Below are positions 40,001 to 55,000 of a DNA stretch of 64,000 nucleotides, piece by piece. The notes under the pieces are model-generated. The model did not search any database. It saw only the letters and a list, made by a program, of their open reading frames with translations, and had not been told where the DNA came from. A program made the translations under genes and the position numbers. The DNA lies in the NCBI RefSeq assembly GCF_024868665.1, contig NC_079908.1, forward strand, positions 9,027,946 through 9,091,945, given 5' to 3'. This DNA comes from Triplophysa rosa. Its lineage: Eukaryota > Chordata > Actinopteri > Cypriniformes > Nemacheilidae. The first letter of the stretch is position 1. Each line of letters starts with the position of its first letter.

Positions 40001-43000
40001 CCATGTAAACATGCAATATGGAGTACTGTCGTAATGTCCTGACTCCTATCCCACTAAAACAAATTTTGGGTGTAAACCAATCTATTTTTCAATGTTAAAT
40101 CATAAACATATTATTTATTTTTTACATAAATGCTGATCTAGTGTTTTCTTTGCAAGGCTTTAAATTGTGACATTGTTTTTATGCTGGATTGTAACAATGC
40201 TTTTATCCTTTTTATCCTAACAGGGGAATAACGGGCGGGATGGCTACCCGGTCAGTGTTGCCTTTTTATATTTTTGTAATTATTTTTACTAATATTTTTT
40301 GTTATTATTCATTTTATTATTATTCATTTTTATTACACACTTATCTACTGATGGACAAGTGAATGCATGCATTTTTCAGCTCATAGGAAGCGTTATGTGT
40401 CATCGTGCGCCACCTGCTGGACATATCGCAAAAAGTCAAAAAAATCCTTCAGCACATCCGGCTGTGTGGGAAATATTTAGTTTTTTTGGGGGATTTCCAA
40501 AGCCTACTGTGTTGGACTTGTATACAACAGTTCTATAAGCAAAGTCAATATTAACAAGATGATGCTTTGAAAATTAAAATAGCTTAAATGAAGACAAAAC
40601 AGGATCGACTTTGTGTCAAATAGCAACACACGTATAGACAACCTGTTTCAAATCATACACACAGTGGAGTTTCTCAGTGCTGTTTTATTAAATATCAACT
40701 TTTGTGAAGGGTTGGTTATCCATTTAGGACAAGAACAAACTGCTCACACCTCACATTTACCAAATACTTTATTTCAAAGTTGTATTATGGTACATTAGGT
40801 TGTATTAGCTGAGAGTGTCTTCTGATAAAGGGCCGAAACACCCAATGAGGCTGAGGTGCACAACTGACGATGTGTCGCATATAATCATTTATCCCCCAAA
40901 CACAGAGGATGCCTACCCGACTAACCAGTGAAACCTCAGACCACCTTTCCTCTATTCATATTCTTGACTGCTCCCCCTGTCATGCATAAGGCATGGGAAA
41001 TGTCCTATTGGGCAATTCAACTGTGCTGAAATAGTGGGATTATAACACTTAGTCCTACTAAGCGAATCTTTAGTATGGTCAAATCAACAACAGTACAGCA
41101 CTGAAATCTTACAAAAGAGACAATTATTGATTTTCCATCACCCAATAGCTTTACTTTTAAAAGAGGCATCACTTTCATGACACCTCCCTGACAGGTCCGC
41201 GCGCTCCAGATGCGATCAGTTGCATGCGCTGGCAGACTCTGTGCTGCATAAAGATCAACTGGGAAATAAGGTTCTGTGTGAAGCCTGTCCAAGCATAACA
41301 AGAGAGCAGATCCAAACCGAGCTGTGTGCAGGACTCCGCCACATGTGGATTTCTAGCTGCACTCAGAAACCATCCCAACACAAGTCATCCATGTCTTTCC
41401 TCCTCTCCCTTACCAGACCGACACGTGCAGCCTGTGCACACTCTCTCGTCACCTGTTCAATTTGAAAGACTATTTGGCGTACAAGTACATGCTAACAAAC
41501 ACCTTTTGAAGAATGTGTTGATCAGTAGAATGTAAACAAATATTGCTGTTTGTGTTGAACTTTATTTGTTTTTTTCAAGGTTGAGTTGTCTGTACAATGT
41601 CATTTGACTCAATATTGCATGTAGATCTACCACGTACACATTTGTTTTATTATTATGCATAACCATGACCTTATCCTCAATATGTCATCAACCAGATGTT
41701 TTTATCTTAATTTAATTTTCCCCACACCCGCGTTCAACCAGCACAAGCTTTTTTTCATCATGTTCACATACATAACATAATTTGGCCCCCAGGTTTCTTT
41801 TATGAATATATGAACAATATGTCATGACCCTACTGAAAAAAGCACAGCTGGCTGGCTGGTCTCCCAGCCTGGTTTTAGCTTTTTTCAGCCACTTTTTTAG
41901 CTGGTCAAGCTGGAACCCATCAGCTAAAACCACCTGAAACTTGCTGGTCTTAGTTGGTTGAAGATGGAAGTAGCTGGTTTAAGCTGGTCTTCCAGCCTGG
42001 TCAAGCTGGTTTTAGCCGGTGGGTTCAAAAACCTCTCCAAACCAGCATGCTTCACCAGTTTAACCAGCTAAAACCAGGCTGGAGACCAGCGAAACCCAGC
42101 TTTCGTCCAGATCAGATTAAGAACAATGATCAAAACAGATAAAGCAGTGACTTGTTTTTGGATCTGTAAATGCAGTACTCTTTCAAAAGATATAACAGCA
42201 CCCCCTACTGTATAACAGTGTAAACATGGACAGCTGGAAAAACTCATCAAGTCTTGTAACAAATTGTGAAAAAACTTGTGGAAAACGTGTGTAAATGACA
42301 GATTATGAGTCCAGTTCACTGGTCTGTATCTACAGCACTCATCATCTTATTTTAGGTCAATAAGATCTAATAAGATCTCTTAATATTTTAGATCTCATTC
42401 AGCACCTTCAGTGCCGTGGACAGCGACCTCTCTGCCCTGTAGTCTGAGTTTAGTTTCACTCAAAATGAATGACTTCTGTAATGTAATATGAGGAAAAGCT
42501 TAACACTGATTCTGTCTTCTTCTGTCTGCATCTCTCTCAGGGTCCGTTGGGTATGGATGGTAGGCCTGTAAGTACTGTCTTCTGTCATGTTTCATCATAT
42601 GAGATGCTGTATAGAGAACATCCGTTTAGCTGTAGCAATCTTTGTTTATGCAGTATGTTAACATACAGCTCTTTACCGTGGACAGAATAAACATTTGCAT
42701 GGTTTACAGCACATAACGAGAACATACTTGCACTAGAAACATCACAGGAAATTGATTTCACTCTCTTTACAGGGACCTCCAGGACCAAAAGGCAGTCAGG
42801 TAATAATTCTTTCATTATGTCAGATTGAAAGTGACTGTATTGTTGTGTAGTGTTGTTTCATGTTGCCATGCGCCTGTAAGCCTGTGTGCAATACATTTCT
42901 CATGCCAAACAAAACCGAAGCCATACCAGCAACATCTGGTTCAAACCAGTCCCACCTCCTAAAGCACAGGTAAACTCCACCTCATCACTTCATCCATAAT

Positions 43001-46000
43001 AGCGAGGGTGAGAACAGCAGCGATCCCATCACACCAGAGCCGATCTCATTCCTCCTACGCCAGGTCTCTTCTTCTTCTGGCTATGCACGCATGTGTTTAC
43101 ACAACGGAGGCCGTGCAGGGCCTCGGAGCTCTGTCACGACGTGGGAGAAATGAAGTGGCCGAAAGAGAAAGAGCCTCTTTAAAAGCCATTAGATCCAAGT
43201 CCAAGGGTAAACATCAGAGCCATTAATTGTTTCGAACTGCACGTCCAACAGCTTTCTGCAATTACGTCAAAGTTTAGAGTCACCGGTTTCATCACGTCTA
43301 GCAGGGTGTTCTCATGCTGCAAGTGGAAGTGCACTTTAGTCAAGAGGGTTTACTGCGGCGACCATTGAAGGGCGAAGGAAGCACAAAGTGTGTTGTGTTT
43401 TAGGAACTTTCGCACACGAACAAAGGAACTTTGCGTAACAGGAGATGTAACATCTCAACCTAATGCAAATGTTCTCCATCTGTGTACTGTGTGCGAGGCT
43501 GTCAATTGAAGTCTAACGTGATATCTAACGTGGCTTCTCCATCATGAGTGATTGATCTACTGTTGTAATTGGCTTAACAGCTACATTCCAGCCCACATTT
43601 TACAGAATATACTGGCAATCTGTGAAGATTGAGAAAAAATGAATTGTGACACCAACTCTGCTATTTTCCAAGTGTCCGCAGGCACCGAGTAAATTCTCGG
43701 TTTGATCCTAACTCAACATTAAGTGCTCTTGGAAACAGAGTCTCGTGTTTGACATTCTTTGAATGATACCACTACACCACTGCTGTGCATCTCGGTGATA
43801 TTTACATTTATAAAACGCCACAAAATTACAGTGCTTGAGGAACAGCGGAGAACACTACACCAGAAAGCATTAGATGGAGTGATAATCAGAATGGGTTTTG
43901 AGGCCACAAGCAAGGTTTGGTGAGCTTTTCTTGTGCGCCAAAATAAAACCCGAATAAAACATTGGAATATCCTTTGTGGCCTCAAACCAACCGTCTACTC
44001 ATAATACAAGAGAAATATGTGGTGGAAACATGACATCTTTGCTGTTTTTTAGATATTTATAGTTTATATATTTCTTAAATATTGTGTTTTATTTAAAATA
44101 GTTCTCAAGCATTCCGATTCATTGAACCAACACAACATCTGCCAGTCATTTTTGAGAGGCGGGAGGTGTGACTTGATCTATGAAAAAGCCTTAACGGACC
44201 AGAAGCATTTTTAATCCGTCACTTTGAATCTCTCTCTTCTTTTGCCAGGGAATGCCGGGACCAAAAGGAGATAAGGTACATTTATTCTAATGCAGAACAC
44301 ATTCCATCATGATACATTTACAAATGACCCAGCCATTGAGGCAAAGCAATGATAGACTTGCTCACCAATTGTAGCTTTCTGAACCTGTGCAATACCCAGA
44401 GATATTTCACAAGTGTTCGATGCCTACATTCAAGTCTGCTTAACCGTAACAGCTATGCTCTGTTCTTTCCACAGGGTGACCAGGGAGACATGGGACCTAG
44501 GGTGAGTGTCACAAACATCCATTTAGAGTCTAAATATACAGAATTCAACATTCCGATTCCAACCTCCAATGCATCCAACTGGTCCCCTGCCTCCATCTAT
44601 CATATCTTGAGGTTTTTCCTCATCCAAGAGGAAACACCATGAGCCTTGACAAATCAGGAATCTTTCAGTGAAGATCGTACCACACTTCTATCTGTATCTT
44701 TTCGGGCTATCATTTAAATCATTTGGCTTCCAACCCCTCTTTTCCATCATAGCTCATGATCATACGGCAGAATTAAAAACACGTGCTTGGCTACCTTCCT
44801 CCTTTAAATGATAAGAATATGTGTTGTAAGCACTGGACTGTTTTTGCTTTGCACTATTATAGTCTGACCGTGGAAAAGCTGCAGAGTCATTTGGATTGGT
44901 GACATGATCAGTCAAGAAAATGAAGACAAAATGAAAAACTTCTCGCATGGGTCACGTTCATGTTTTGTGGTGGATATTAGAGCCAAATTAGAGGTTTTTA
45001 AACTCCAGTTTAGCAAAGAAGTATTAGCCCATCTAATCCACTGAAAATCTCACGGGACTAGGGCCTCTTGACCTGGAAGTCGATTACAGCCGTGTTTCCT
45101 TCCAGATGGCAGGACTTGTAGTGCAGGTGGATAGTTGACCTTTTGACTTTTTGCCCCTTGCCCCAGACACAGAAAAAGCAGGTTCAGGTCAGACTCACAA
45201 AGTTATTGTGCCGTTAGAGGCAGACAACCATAACGTTATGCTAAATTATAGTAGTTTTTTTTGAAGACAGGTTGTGAATTAAACGCTGATCCGCTAAAAC
45301 ATCAAAACCATTGACGGGTGAAGTGATTATATATATTTTATTGTTACATTGTGAAATGTGTTAGGCATCAAGTGAACAGTCAGTTTTTGAATTTCATGTG
45401 TTGGAAGAAAACAGAGTAGGCAAGCAAAAATATCTAAGGGACCTGGGCCAGTTAGAAACCACCTTGCAATCCCCAAGAACACTCTAGCTGTGCAATACAA
45501 CAATGGTTTTCAAACTGTATGATGTTTCATGTATATACTAAGTACCATTTAAACTGTTATATATAATGGCATATAATACTACATACAACTGAGTTGAAGG
45601 GAACTGTAGTGAGATAAAACTCATGAAAAGATACCAAAGAAATTCTAAATAGTAAGCATGTCAAGAAAAAAAGAGATAAGCGCTTAGAAATGATTATGAA
45701 TGAAATGACATAGGTCGTTTCTCAATAAGCGTCCTTCAGCGGTCCTCGTGTTCTTGCTCTACGTCATCAATAACCGTCAAAGTCCGATTCCAATACTAAA
45801 AAACACAAATCAAGAGAACGCATGAAATTACCTGTATGTGTTCTCTATATCAAGGATGCATCAATTGCAGCCTTGCGCACGTACGGAAACCCGCTTGATG
45901 TCCCAGAAGTCACTGCGGTTCGTCCATCCAAGTTCGTTCTTCCGCGGCTGCCTCGCAAGACCGGTCTCCATGAGAACACAAGTCTGTTCTTTGCGTTCTT

Positions 46001-49000
46001 GGAATTGAGAAACGGCCCTAGACTTGTACAATTTTAGCTTTTTTATTCTCTTAAAGCAACACTATGGAACATTTGCTCACGGGTTCCCCATGTGGCTGAT
46101 AAGCGCAATTGTTTCTTACTAGTATCGTAAATAATGTCGCTGTATAAGCTTCCACGTGGGCGGCGCAATACATGTGAATTTGTTGACTAAGCTGATGGAA
46201 CCTGCGAATGCAGAAACGTCATTTGAGTGTGGTTGTAGCTGCTATGATCCTGCTCAGGTAGCAGTGGCAGTAGAATTTGTCCAGCTAAGAGTTGTTCTAC
46301 CACTGAAACAGTTTAAGAGACTTTATTTTAAGGTCGAAAACTACATAGTGTTGCTTTAAAGTTTCTGAGGACCTATTAAAACCTTCTGGAGGTCCTTGGC
46401 CTCAGATTTTCTGTTTTTTAAATCCCTGCATTACAAAGTCACTCATAACAGTATCATGATAGCAATATTCCGAATTTTATGGAAGCACGTTTTAACCAGC
46501 ATTCATTTTCAATAAAAACTTTCAGTACTACTCATCATGTAACACATTATTGTTATGTTTTACAGCATTGGAGCTATAAGGTACATCAATAGAGCATTTT
46601 CTCTACAGCAGAGATTTACTACACATCAACAACACACTGATCTGTGGGAAAAAGTACCTTTTCTTCATGAATCCTTTGCAGACCTATTTAACCACAATCC
46701 TAAACATAAACTTTATCGCCGTGTGCACCCATTGATAGTTAATTATATCCAGAAGTTTGTCTGGGCTTTGGGATTTCAAAACAAAAGAATAGCCAGAACG
46801 GCTCGAACTTCAAGTTGACTTCAAGTTTACAAGCTTTCTATAGTTCTGCACATTATGGGATGCCATTCTTTATCACCCCCTATTATGTGTATCCCAACAG
46901 TGTCATTTTCCAAACCATCTCCTCCATCACCCTTATGTCATTTCCTGTTTTTTTACTTCTATATGACCTCTGACCTCCCAGGGACCACCAGCCCATGCGT
47001 CCTCTGCAGGCCTCCTCAGTAATCAGATCCTCACAGTAAAGGTATGTCACTCCCAGATTATCATTCCTGCATCTCTTGTAACCTGTCTCCATGTAACATC
47101 TCAGTCACTTCATTCCCTTCTCGGTTTCTTTATTTTTCACTCCCATAAATTGTTACGCTGAGGGAAAATAGATAGCACATGTTTCTCTAACTCTGAATAC
47201 CCCTATCACTGCCTTTCTTATCTCTCATTCTTATATATTATTTTGTAATATTTCTTCTTTGCTGTCAGATGTTTTTTTCCCCGTTATGAGCATGGCTTTC
47301 TCTCGGCTACAGGTGACCATCACACTTTTCACAGGCACCTTCTAAAGGTAGCGCAGGCTTCGTGCATGCCGCACTTCTTTTCTCGCTTTCTGTTTTTCAC
47401 ATTCTCTCCATCTCTTTATCCTTCCCTCGTGTGTGTCCTCAGCCTCTAAACTTTTCAATTAGCTCCGTGTGCAATGTTATGCTACATGTCTGTTTCGAAT
47501 TTCAAAAAGAGGGATAATTGCTGTGTTTACTGGCATTAAAGATGAAAAACACACCACTTTGAGCAGTGCAAATAAGTGAGACAAAATGTCTTTTTTCTTT
47601 ATGGCAGTAAAGTGTTTTGCATTATCTTAATATGATAATAGAGACTATTTTGTGAGTAACCACAGCCTTACTATTACTTTCTGCTCCCTGGGACTTTGGC
47701 CTTTGAAACGTTTTACACCACTAGATTCTTTGTAACTCAAACCTTTCAACTTCACTATTTATAGATGCGGTTGAAGTTGAAATGATAATGTAACATGAAT
47801 AGTATACACTCAAGAAACGTCCCTATTTAAAGGTCCAGTGTGTAATTTTTTGGAAGATCTATTGACACAAATGCAATATAGTATACATAACTATGTCTTC
47901 AGAGGCGTATAAAGACTTAACATAATGTAGCGTGATGTTTTTATTACCTTAGAATTAGCTATTTTTATCCACATTCACAGCCTTACATGGAATTCGCCAT
48001 GTTGTTTCTACAGTAGCACTAAACGGACTAACTGCTCTATAGAGCGAGTTTCGTAAATACGTCATCTCCTTCAGCAAAGAAGCAAAAAAATGACGACATC
48101 TTAGTCCTGTGTCAGCCACCATAGTGCTTCGAAAGGGAGGGGTGAGCCATTGGTTGCAATTCGTGACCTTACCACTAGATGCCACTAAAGTTCACTGTAT
48201 AAATTTTCCTGTTAATTTTCTCACCAAGATGTAGGTGACAATTAAGTAAAAACCAAATAAGAGATGACAAGAAACAATGAAACCTGAGGAGAAGTTTCCG
48301 CTCATCCATGGTCTCTTTTTTTGTCTCTCTCTTAGGGTGATCAAGGTCAGGCTGGACCACCAGGTCCCCCCGGACCTCCAGGAACACCTGGCCCCAGAGG
48401 TCCTCCAGGAAACACAGGCAGAGATGGGCCCCAGGGCCACCCAGGAGAGCCGGTAAGACACTTGCTTTCTATCTCACATGACCTCTTTTGCCTTTCCATC
48501 TGCTGTGTCTGTACTGAGCTCACTCGTTGTACAGCTGCTATGAGTCACATATGAGTCACATTGTGTTGAGGACCCCTGCTCAGAGGACCAGGTGCTGCTT
48601 CTCACTGTGACACAATCTATACAGAACTCAACCCTGGGCTCGGGGTTTGAGAAATGCATATAGTATGAATTTCTGGTTTTGCACTTGTCAGACTCACCCC
48701 AATCCCAATGACTTTGTCCATCATGTCATTTAGTGCACATATTGCTTAACTGTTAGACAGGTAAATGAATACCTCAACTGCAAACGTTACAGTGAGAGTT
48801 CACCCAAAAATGAAAAGTCTGTCATCATTTACTCTCCCTCAAGTTGTTCCAAACCTGTATACATTTATTTGTTCTGATGAACACAAAAGAAGATATTTTG
48901 AAGAATGTGGCAAACCATGCAATTCTGGGGCACCCCTGACAACTATGGTAGTCAATGGTGCCCCATAACTGTTTGGTTACAAAATTCTACCAAATATATT

Positions 49001-52000
49001 TTCTTGTGTGCAGAAGAACAATGAAAGTCATAAAGGTTTGAGGGTGAGTAAATGATATCATAATTTTCATTTTTGGGTGAACTGTCTGTTTAAGCTTCAG
49101 AAAACTAGACAACATTATGAAAACTAAATCTACATTTTTTCTCTGTCAGTAACTGTAAATATTCTGTCACCACATTAGAAGTTTTTATAGTGGAAAAAAG
49201 GTTCTTTAGACTTAAAGGGATAGTTCACCCAAAAATGAAAATTCTGTCAACATTTAATCACCCACTTGTTAAACCTGTTACGACAATTAACCATGTTTTT
49301 TTTGTGGTAAAAGTGTAGTAACCATGTTTTTTTTTTGGTGCATTGATTACTATTGGCAAAACATCAATTGTAGCAAAACCATGTTTTTTTTATTTTAAAC
49401 CATGGTTAATTTTTGTAAGGGTGACTTTCTTTCTTCCGCAGAACACAAAAGAAGGTATTTTGAAGAATGTTGGTAACCGGACAGCAGCGGTACCCATTGA
49501 CTTCTAATGACTTCATTGACTTGACTTCTTGTTAAAAACATTCTTTAAAATATCGTCTTTTGTCTTCTGCGGAAGGAAGAAAGTCTTAAAGGTTTAAAAT
49601 GACAAGAGGGTGAATAAATGATGACAGAAGTTTCATTTTTGGGTGAACTATCCCTTTAAAAAAAGTAAGAAGGACATCGTCCTTATAGGAACTTTTGAGT
49701 GAATGGTTCTTTGGGACCAAAAATGGATCTTGTGTGGCATTGTTGTGAAGAACCTTTTTAAGAATGCAAACTACCATGTTTCTTATCCATAAACCACACA
49801 ATAAGATTTTTGTTCATGTCCTTAATAAGTTTAATTTAGGGTTTAAGCGTTTGTTTAAATCCCTAACCGTACTTATGAGCTTTAGTAAGAGATGCTTGTC
49901 TTGGAAATAACAGCCACTGCCAATGGTTATATTACGTTGACCTTCCATCAAGATTTCATAAACCACAGTCCTAACATGATGTTCTGAGTAATGCATGAGA
50001 ATTATAAAACAGTCCGAGGTGGTACTTGATTGAACCCACAACTCCCGAGTATGATACTTACTAGAAATGCATAAATAATCAAAGCTTTTAGCCATTTTAT
50101 CCCAACATATGTTATGCACTTTGACCGTTTACATTCATCCCATTATCCAAACCAAACAAAGAACGGTGCAGTGATGAAGGGCAAAACAGACAGAGGTTCT
50201 CACCAAGCTCTGTGCCTCATATTGAGAGCAGATGTTCTGGGGTCAGTAAGCTCAAAGGCCATTTCCTGTTGTTGTATCTCAAATTGTGTTTATATTTTCC
50301 TAAGTGAAACCACCTCATTAGCTCCCAAAGGCCTGATGCCATGCCTTTGTCCTTCTCAGAAGTGCTGCGGAACAAGACAAACATAAATGGCACAGAGGCA
50401 CATTTCTAGACAGTAGTCGGAGCCTGCGGGAAAAATGGTTTAATACCATCAGTCACACTTGGTGTGAGAAAACCTGTTAGATGCGTTTAGATGCTTGACA
50501 TTTGGGGTTTGGTAACAACGATAAATGCAAAAATCTTATGAGGTGTCTTACAAATTCATTGAATTTTAGCCGTGTGTGTGCGTGTTTCTATTTGTGTCCG
50601 ATAATGGCAAATCCAGTTAGCCTGGAAGCGTGCATGATGTCTGCCAGAACAGTCCGAAATAGATTTGAAATGATCATTGCATGGTTGTTTACTTGAATGT
50701 TGTTTTGGTGTGTTCCAAGGTTGAGATCATTAACTAAATAACCCGTTCTGTTTAGACATACCCTGCTTCAAATTAGACCTCTGCGGTCAAATGAATTCAG
50801 AGCTGCCGTCTGTGTTTGCACACATTGACATCACTTTCACTTTGTGTTGAAAATAACCTTTGTTTGAGTTAAACGCAAATAGTCATACTGTGTTGTACAT
50901 CATAGACCTGTAGAGGTCTGACATCTAGTGGACAGTCGATAGATTATGTGTGCCTGTTTCTTTAAATACTGTTTTTTTTTTAATAATAGGGTCCTCCTGG
51001 AAAAGATGGGAATGAGGTAGAATTTAATAAATATTTTTTATATTGTGTTTTTATGTTTTTTACATAAATCTGCATCTTGGAAGAAAATATAATAAATAAG
51101 ATTTTTATGAGAATGGCTTCAAGTGATGTTTTTTTTTGCTACAGGGACCAAGGGGGCCACCTGGTGTGCAGGTAGTAAAGCTGATTATTATCATAATCAT
51201 TATTAAGACATTAACATTATCACATATCTTATTACAAGAACAATTATCATTATTGTTTCATTTGGTGTGGAAGTCAAAGCAAATCACACATTTTTTAAAT
51301 GTTTCATTTAGGGTTTGAATGGAGCTGATGGCATGCCTGGGCCACAGGGTCCTCCAGGGCCAAAGGTTTGAATATTACTATGTTAAGATATTTAACTTCT
51401 ACATCTTATGCATTTTTTTCTCATCCACACAACATTGATTTTTTTTACAAATGGGGGATCAGGGCATGCCAGGTCCTGAGGGGAAGGGAGGAATGGATGG
51501 ATCTCCTGGTAAGGTGAGTCTGAACCACTGACAACTTTAAAAAATATTCTTTGTCTATTGCTATAAATACAAATACTAAAATGATGTAATTAAATAATAA
51601 GGTCATAATATTTTCCATAGGGTGAAAAGGGAGATGTTGGGGATCCTGGACCACAGGTGAGGGTTTATCACAGCCTCTCATCGACTTGCAGCTGTGAGAT
51701 GTTCAAATAGAACAGGCTTCATGTTAGTATTTGCATTTTCTCAGGGCTTGCCTGGAGAGAAAGGGGCTACTGGCTTCATTGGTGATCTAGATATAAGACT
51801 TCAAGCTTTGCAGGTAAACGTTTGTTTGAGAATATGTGCCCCTGGACAACAAAACCAGACCTACCAGGCAATTTTTTTGAAATTGAGATTTTTACATAAT
51901 CTAAAATCTGAATAAATAAGCTTTGTTAGGATAGGACAATATTTGGCTGAGATACAACTATTCAAAACTTTGGATCTGAGGGTGCAAAAAATCGAAATAT

Positions 52001-55000
52001 TGATAAAATCGCCTTTAAAGTTGTCCATCAGAGGCGCTGTTGCAGGAAAACAGGTTTGTTTTAATGTTCTCTATTTGCTTACCGCTGTAATGACGTTGCG
52101 GAGAGTAGATGAACCTGACAGTTGAAATTCTAAACTTTACATAGATACCAAACTTGAGTGGGTAATTCCCAAAGAGGGATTTTTTTTAGATTTTGCTGCA
52201 TCCACTCACAAAAATACAATTTTGATATATTTACGGTAGGAAATTTACACAATATCGCCATGGAACACGATCTTTACTTAATATTCAAATTATTTTTGGC
52301 ATAAATAAAAAAACAATCGTTTTGATGCATACAATGTATTTCTGGCTTACTACAAATGTTATTGTGCTACTTATGACTGGTTTTGCGGTCCGGGGTCACA
52401 TATTTAGTCAAATTCTGTGCCGTGTCACTATAAGAACTCTCTATTATCTCCAGCACTTCTTAAATATTTAGTAATGATCTGTTCTTTGTATCCAATAGGG
52501 GCCTCCAGGATCTCCTGGAGAGCAAGGCCCAAAAGTGAGTAATACAGTTTAATGATCGAAAGTTTGAAGGAAAAGCAGAAATGTTCAACTTTGCCATGTA
52601 GCAAATACCATCGCTGGTATACTACAGTATAACATTCAAATATATCTCAGACACGTTTCCAAAATATCTTTGCAACAGGGAGAGATGGGTTTACATGGAG
52701 CGCCAGGACCTGAAGGAAAGCAGGTTGGTTTATACAAAGCAGAGTTAAGTTGTCATTAAACTTACATAACAGAGACATCCAGAAATGTACTACATGTACT
52801 GTATATAGTATGATGTTTCTCACCCAGGGCCAGAAGGGAGAGAGAGGTCATACAGGAGAACCTGGAGCAGCAGGAGTAAAAGGGGATAAGGGGAATATTG
52901 GGCTGACAGGACCTTCAGTGAGTATTAATGGAATATATAATATAAATGTGGGGTTGCAGGATTATTATATATGTTGATTTGTCATTGTAGGGGCCAGTTG
53001 GGCAAAAAGGAAATCAAGGAGATTCCAGACTTGAGGACAATCTGGTGAGTTTATCAAAGTTCAAATTTTCAAGTTCAAAATTTCAGTCATATTCCAATGC
53101 AGTAATCCTAATTATAGGGGTGGGCGATATGACGATCTTAAATCGCGCTCGATCTTGAAGGGTTCCTCAATCCACTTTTCAACAGAATCGTGATCAACAT
53201 CATTCAGCGCTGCACAGACCCATTGGCGTATGACATTGAAACACTTACAGCTCTGTTTTCAATTCACTCTCGCCGTGCTGCGAGGTCTGCGAAGCGCCGC
53301 GTGAAGTTGAACAGCTTATTGATTTTCTGCTAGATGGCTGTGCTGATTGTCCAACATATATCACGTGTCTGCCTCGGATGTTTCCATGTGTGACGTATTT
53401 GAAAACAAATCAGTAAGTTAGCTGCATGGCTGACGAGGAGTTGGTGCCAAAAAAGGACTCTGGCACCAACTAATACTGAAGTGTTTTTCAGCAACGCTGT
53501 GCAGTGTGACATATAAATTGGTCTGTGCGAAGACAAAATACCAGTGTAGCACGCGTGCAATACAGTTTTGCAAGTGCATTAGACAGAGCGGCTTGTTTGT
53601 GTGAAGTGTGTTTGTCCTTCCTTGTGCTTGTTTGTGTGTGACGTTAATCAATGGCGCACATCTAATTTACTTAGTTTTAGTCTATTTTGTGATTGAAACT
53701 CGTTTTCTGGCTGCATTGAGTTCGTATAGCCTATAATCTAGAGCCCTATGATTCCCATGATGCGGACGCGCAATCCTGCTATTTAAATCTGTCATCTGCC
53801 GGTTCTGCGTGTATGAGTGAATGAGTTGCGCAGTTTAACGTGCTACACGTATGTCTCACTGTCAGGGCCATCGCAAGGGGGGTGCGAGGCCCTGTGCGAA
53901 CTTGCTGTGTAGGGTTGCGTGGTAAACCGGTTCTGGAACTGTACCGGTACATGTTAGATTTCAATCGGTTCAATACCAGAATTTTGCTTGTTTCGGTACT
54001 TGAAACACTGCTGTTCCAAAGTTCACCGCTATGCGGCAGTATGCCACAGAACTGACGCAGAACCGGCAACATAGAAGAACAAGATGAATGCTCTACAAGC
54101 ACTTTTGCGACCATTTAAATTGAGACACTGTGAGTGATTTATTACAAATTCGGCTCTTTCTATTTTTGCAGAGAGATCTTTAGATTGTTTTACAGTTTAA
54201 CGTTTATTCTTCATGCTGCGATGCGTCTGTACATCCCCATTCAACGGCATATATAACGTTATCTCTGTTCCAGACATCTCACTTATACTAATCATCATGA
54301 AGTTCTCTTTCGCGTCTTGTATATGTTCTTATACTGTCAGATACACACGCTGTTATGTCAAAAACACAAATGATTCACATAAGCACAGTCCGTTGTGTTT
54401 TAAATGTATATCCGCATCAAAAAAGAATTTGCCTTAAAGTGACAGTAACCTAATACATCTGTGTCACATATTAAAGAGAACATGAAACTTTTGTAGCATT
54501 ATTTATAGTCATTGCATATTTATTTTATTCAGTGAAGACTGTGCAGTGTTTTATTTTTATTGATCATTCAGTTTTCATCTTGAATACTACTGTTAAATAG
54601 ACCGAACATTTAATTGTTGTTCAAAATTTAATAGTTCATATTTGTGGGATTATGATGATAAGTCTATATAACCAAAGCATTTTTCAGTAATACAGTGTAA
54701 AAGTGTAAAAGTAAAATGTTGCTATATAAAATATAAAAATAATATATAAAATATGCATTAAAGTAGTTACAGCAGTTTCATGCAGTCTTCTTAATATTTT
54801 TTCAAATAATTTATTTTGGGGCTGGTTATTGATCACCCAATGGTACCGATGTGGTACCGGTATGATTCTGGTACAGTACCGAAGCCAAAATTTTGGTGTC
54901 GAGCCAACACTATTGCTGTGCGAGGCCTTCTGGAGGACAGAATGTTTTTGCGGAAGTTTTATGATGATTTTCTAAAAAAAAAAACTTGCAGTGAGTTTAT

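Larger units (their letters stand above)
44502..46981 (+). other. col23a1 intron between e7 and e8
   Basis: Holds two adjacent short DNA elements (45711-46020 and 46051-46359) and otherwise nothing recognisable. Confidence 0.6.
48453..50989 (+). other. col23a1 intron between e9 and e10
   Basis: Contains two copies of MITE family A (48791-49095 and 49214-49661). The rest shows nothing I can name. The human protein has about 19 more residues in this part of the helix, so a missed 27-nt exon is conceivable here, though none with good splice sites was seen. Confidence 0.5.

Noticed and set aside
47335..47347. possible 13-nt exon between cttttcacag and gtagcg after e8
   Set aside because: Its length is not a multiple of three while both neighbouring exons are phase 0, so it would break the frame.
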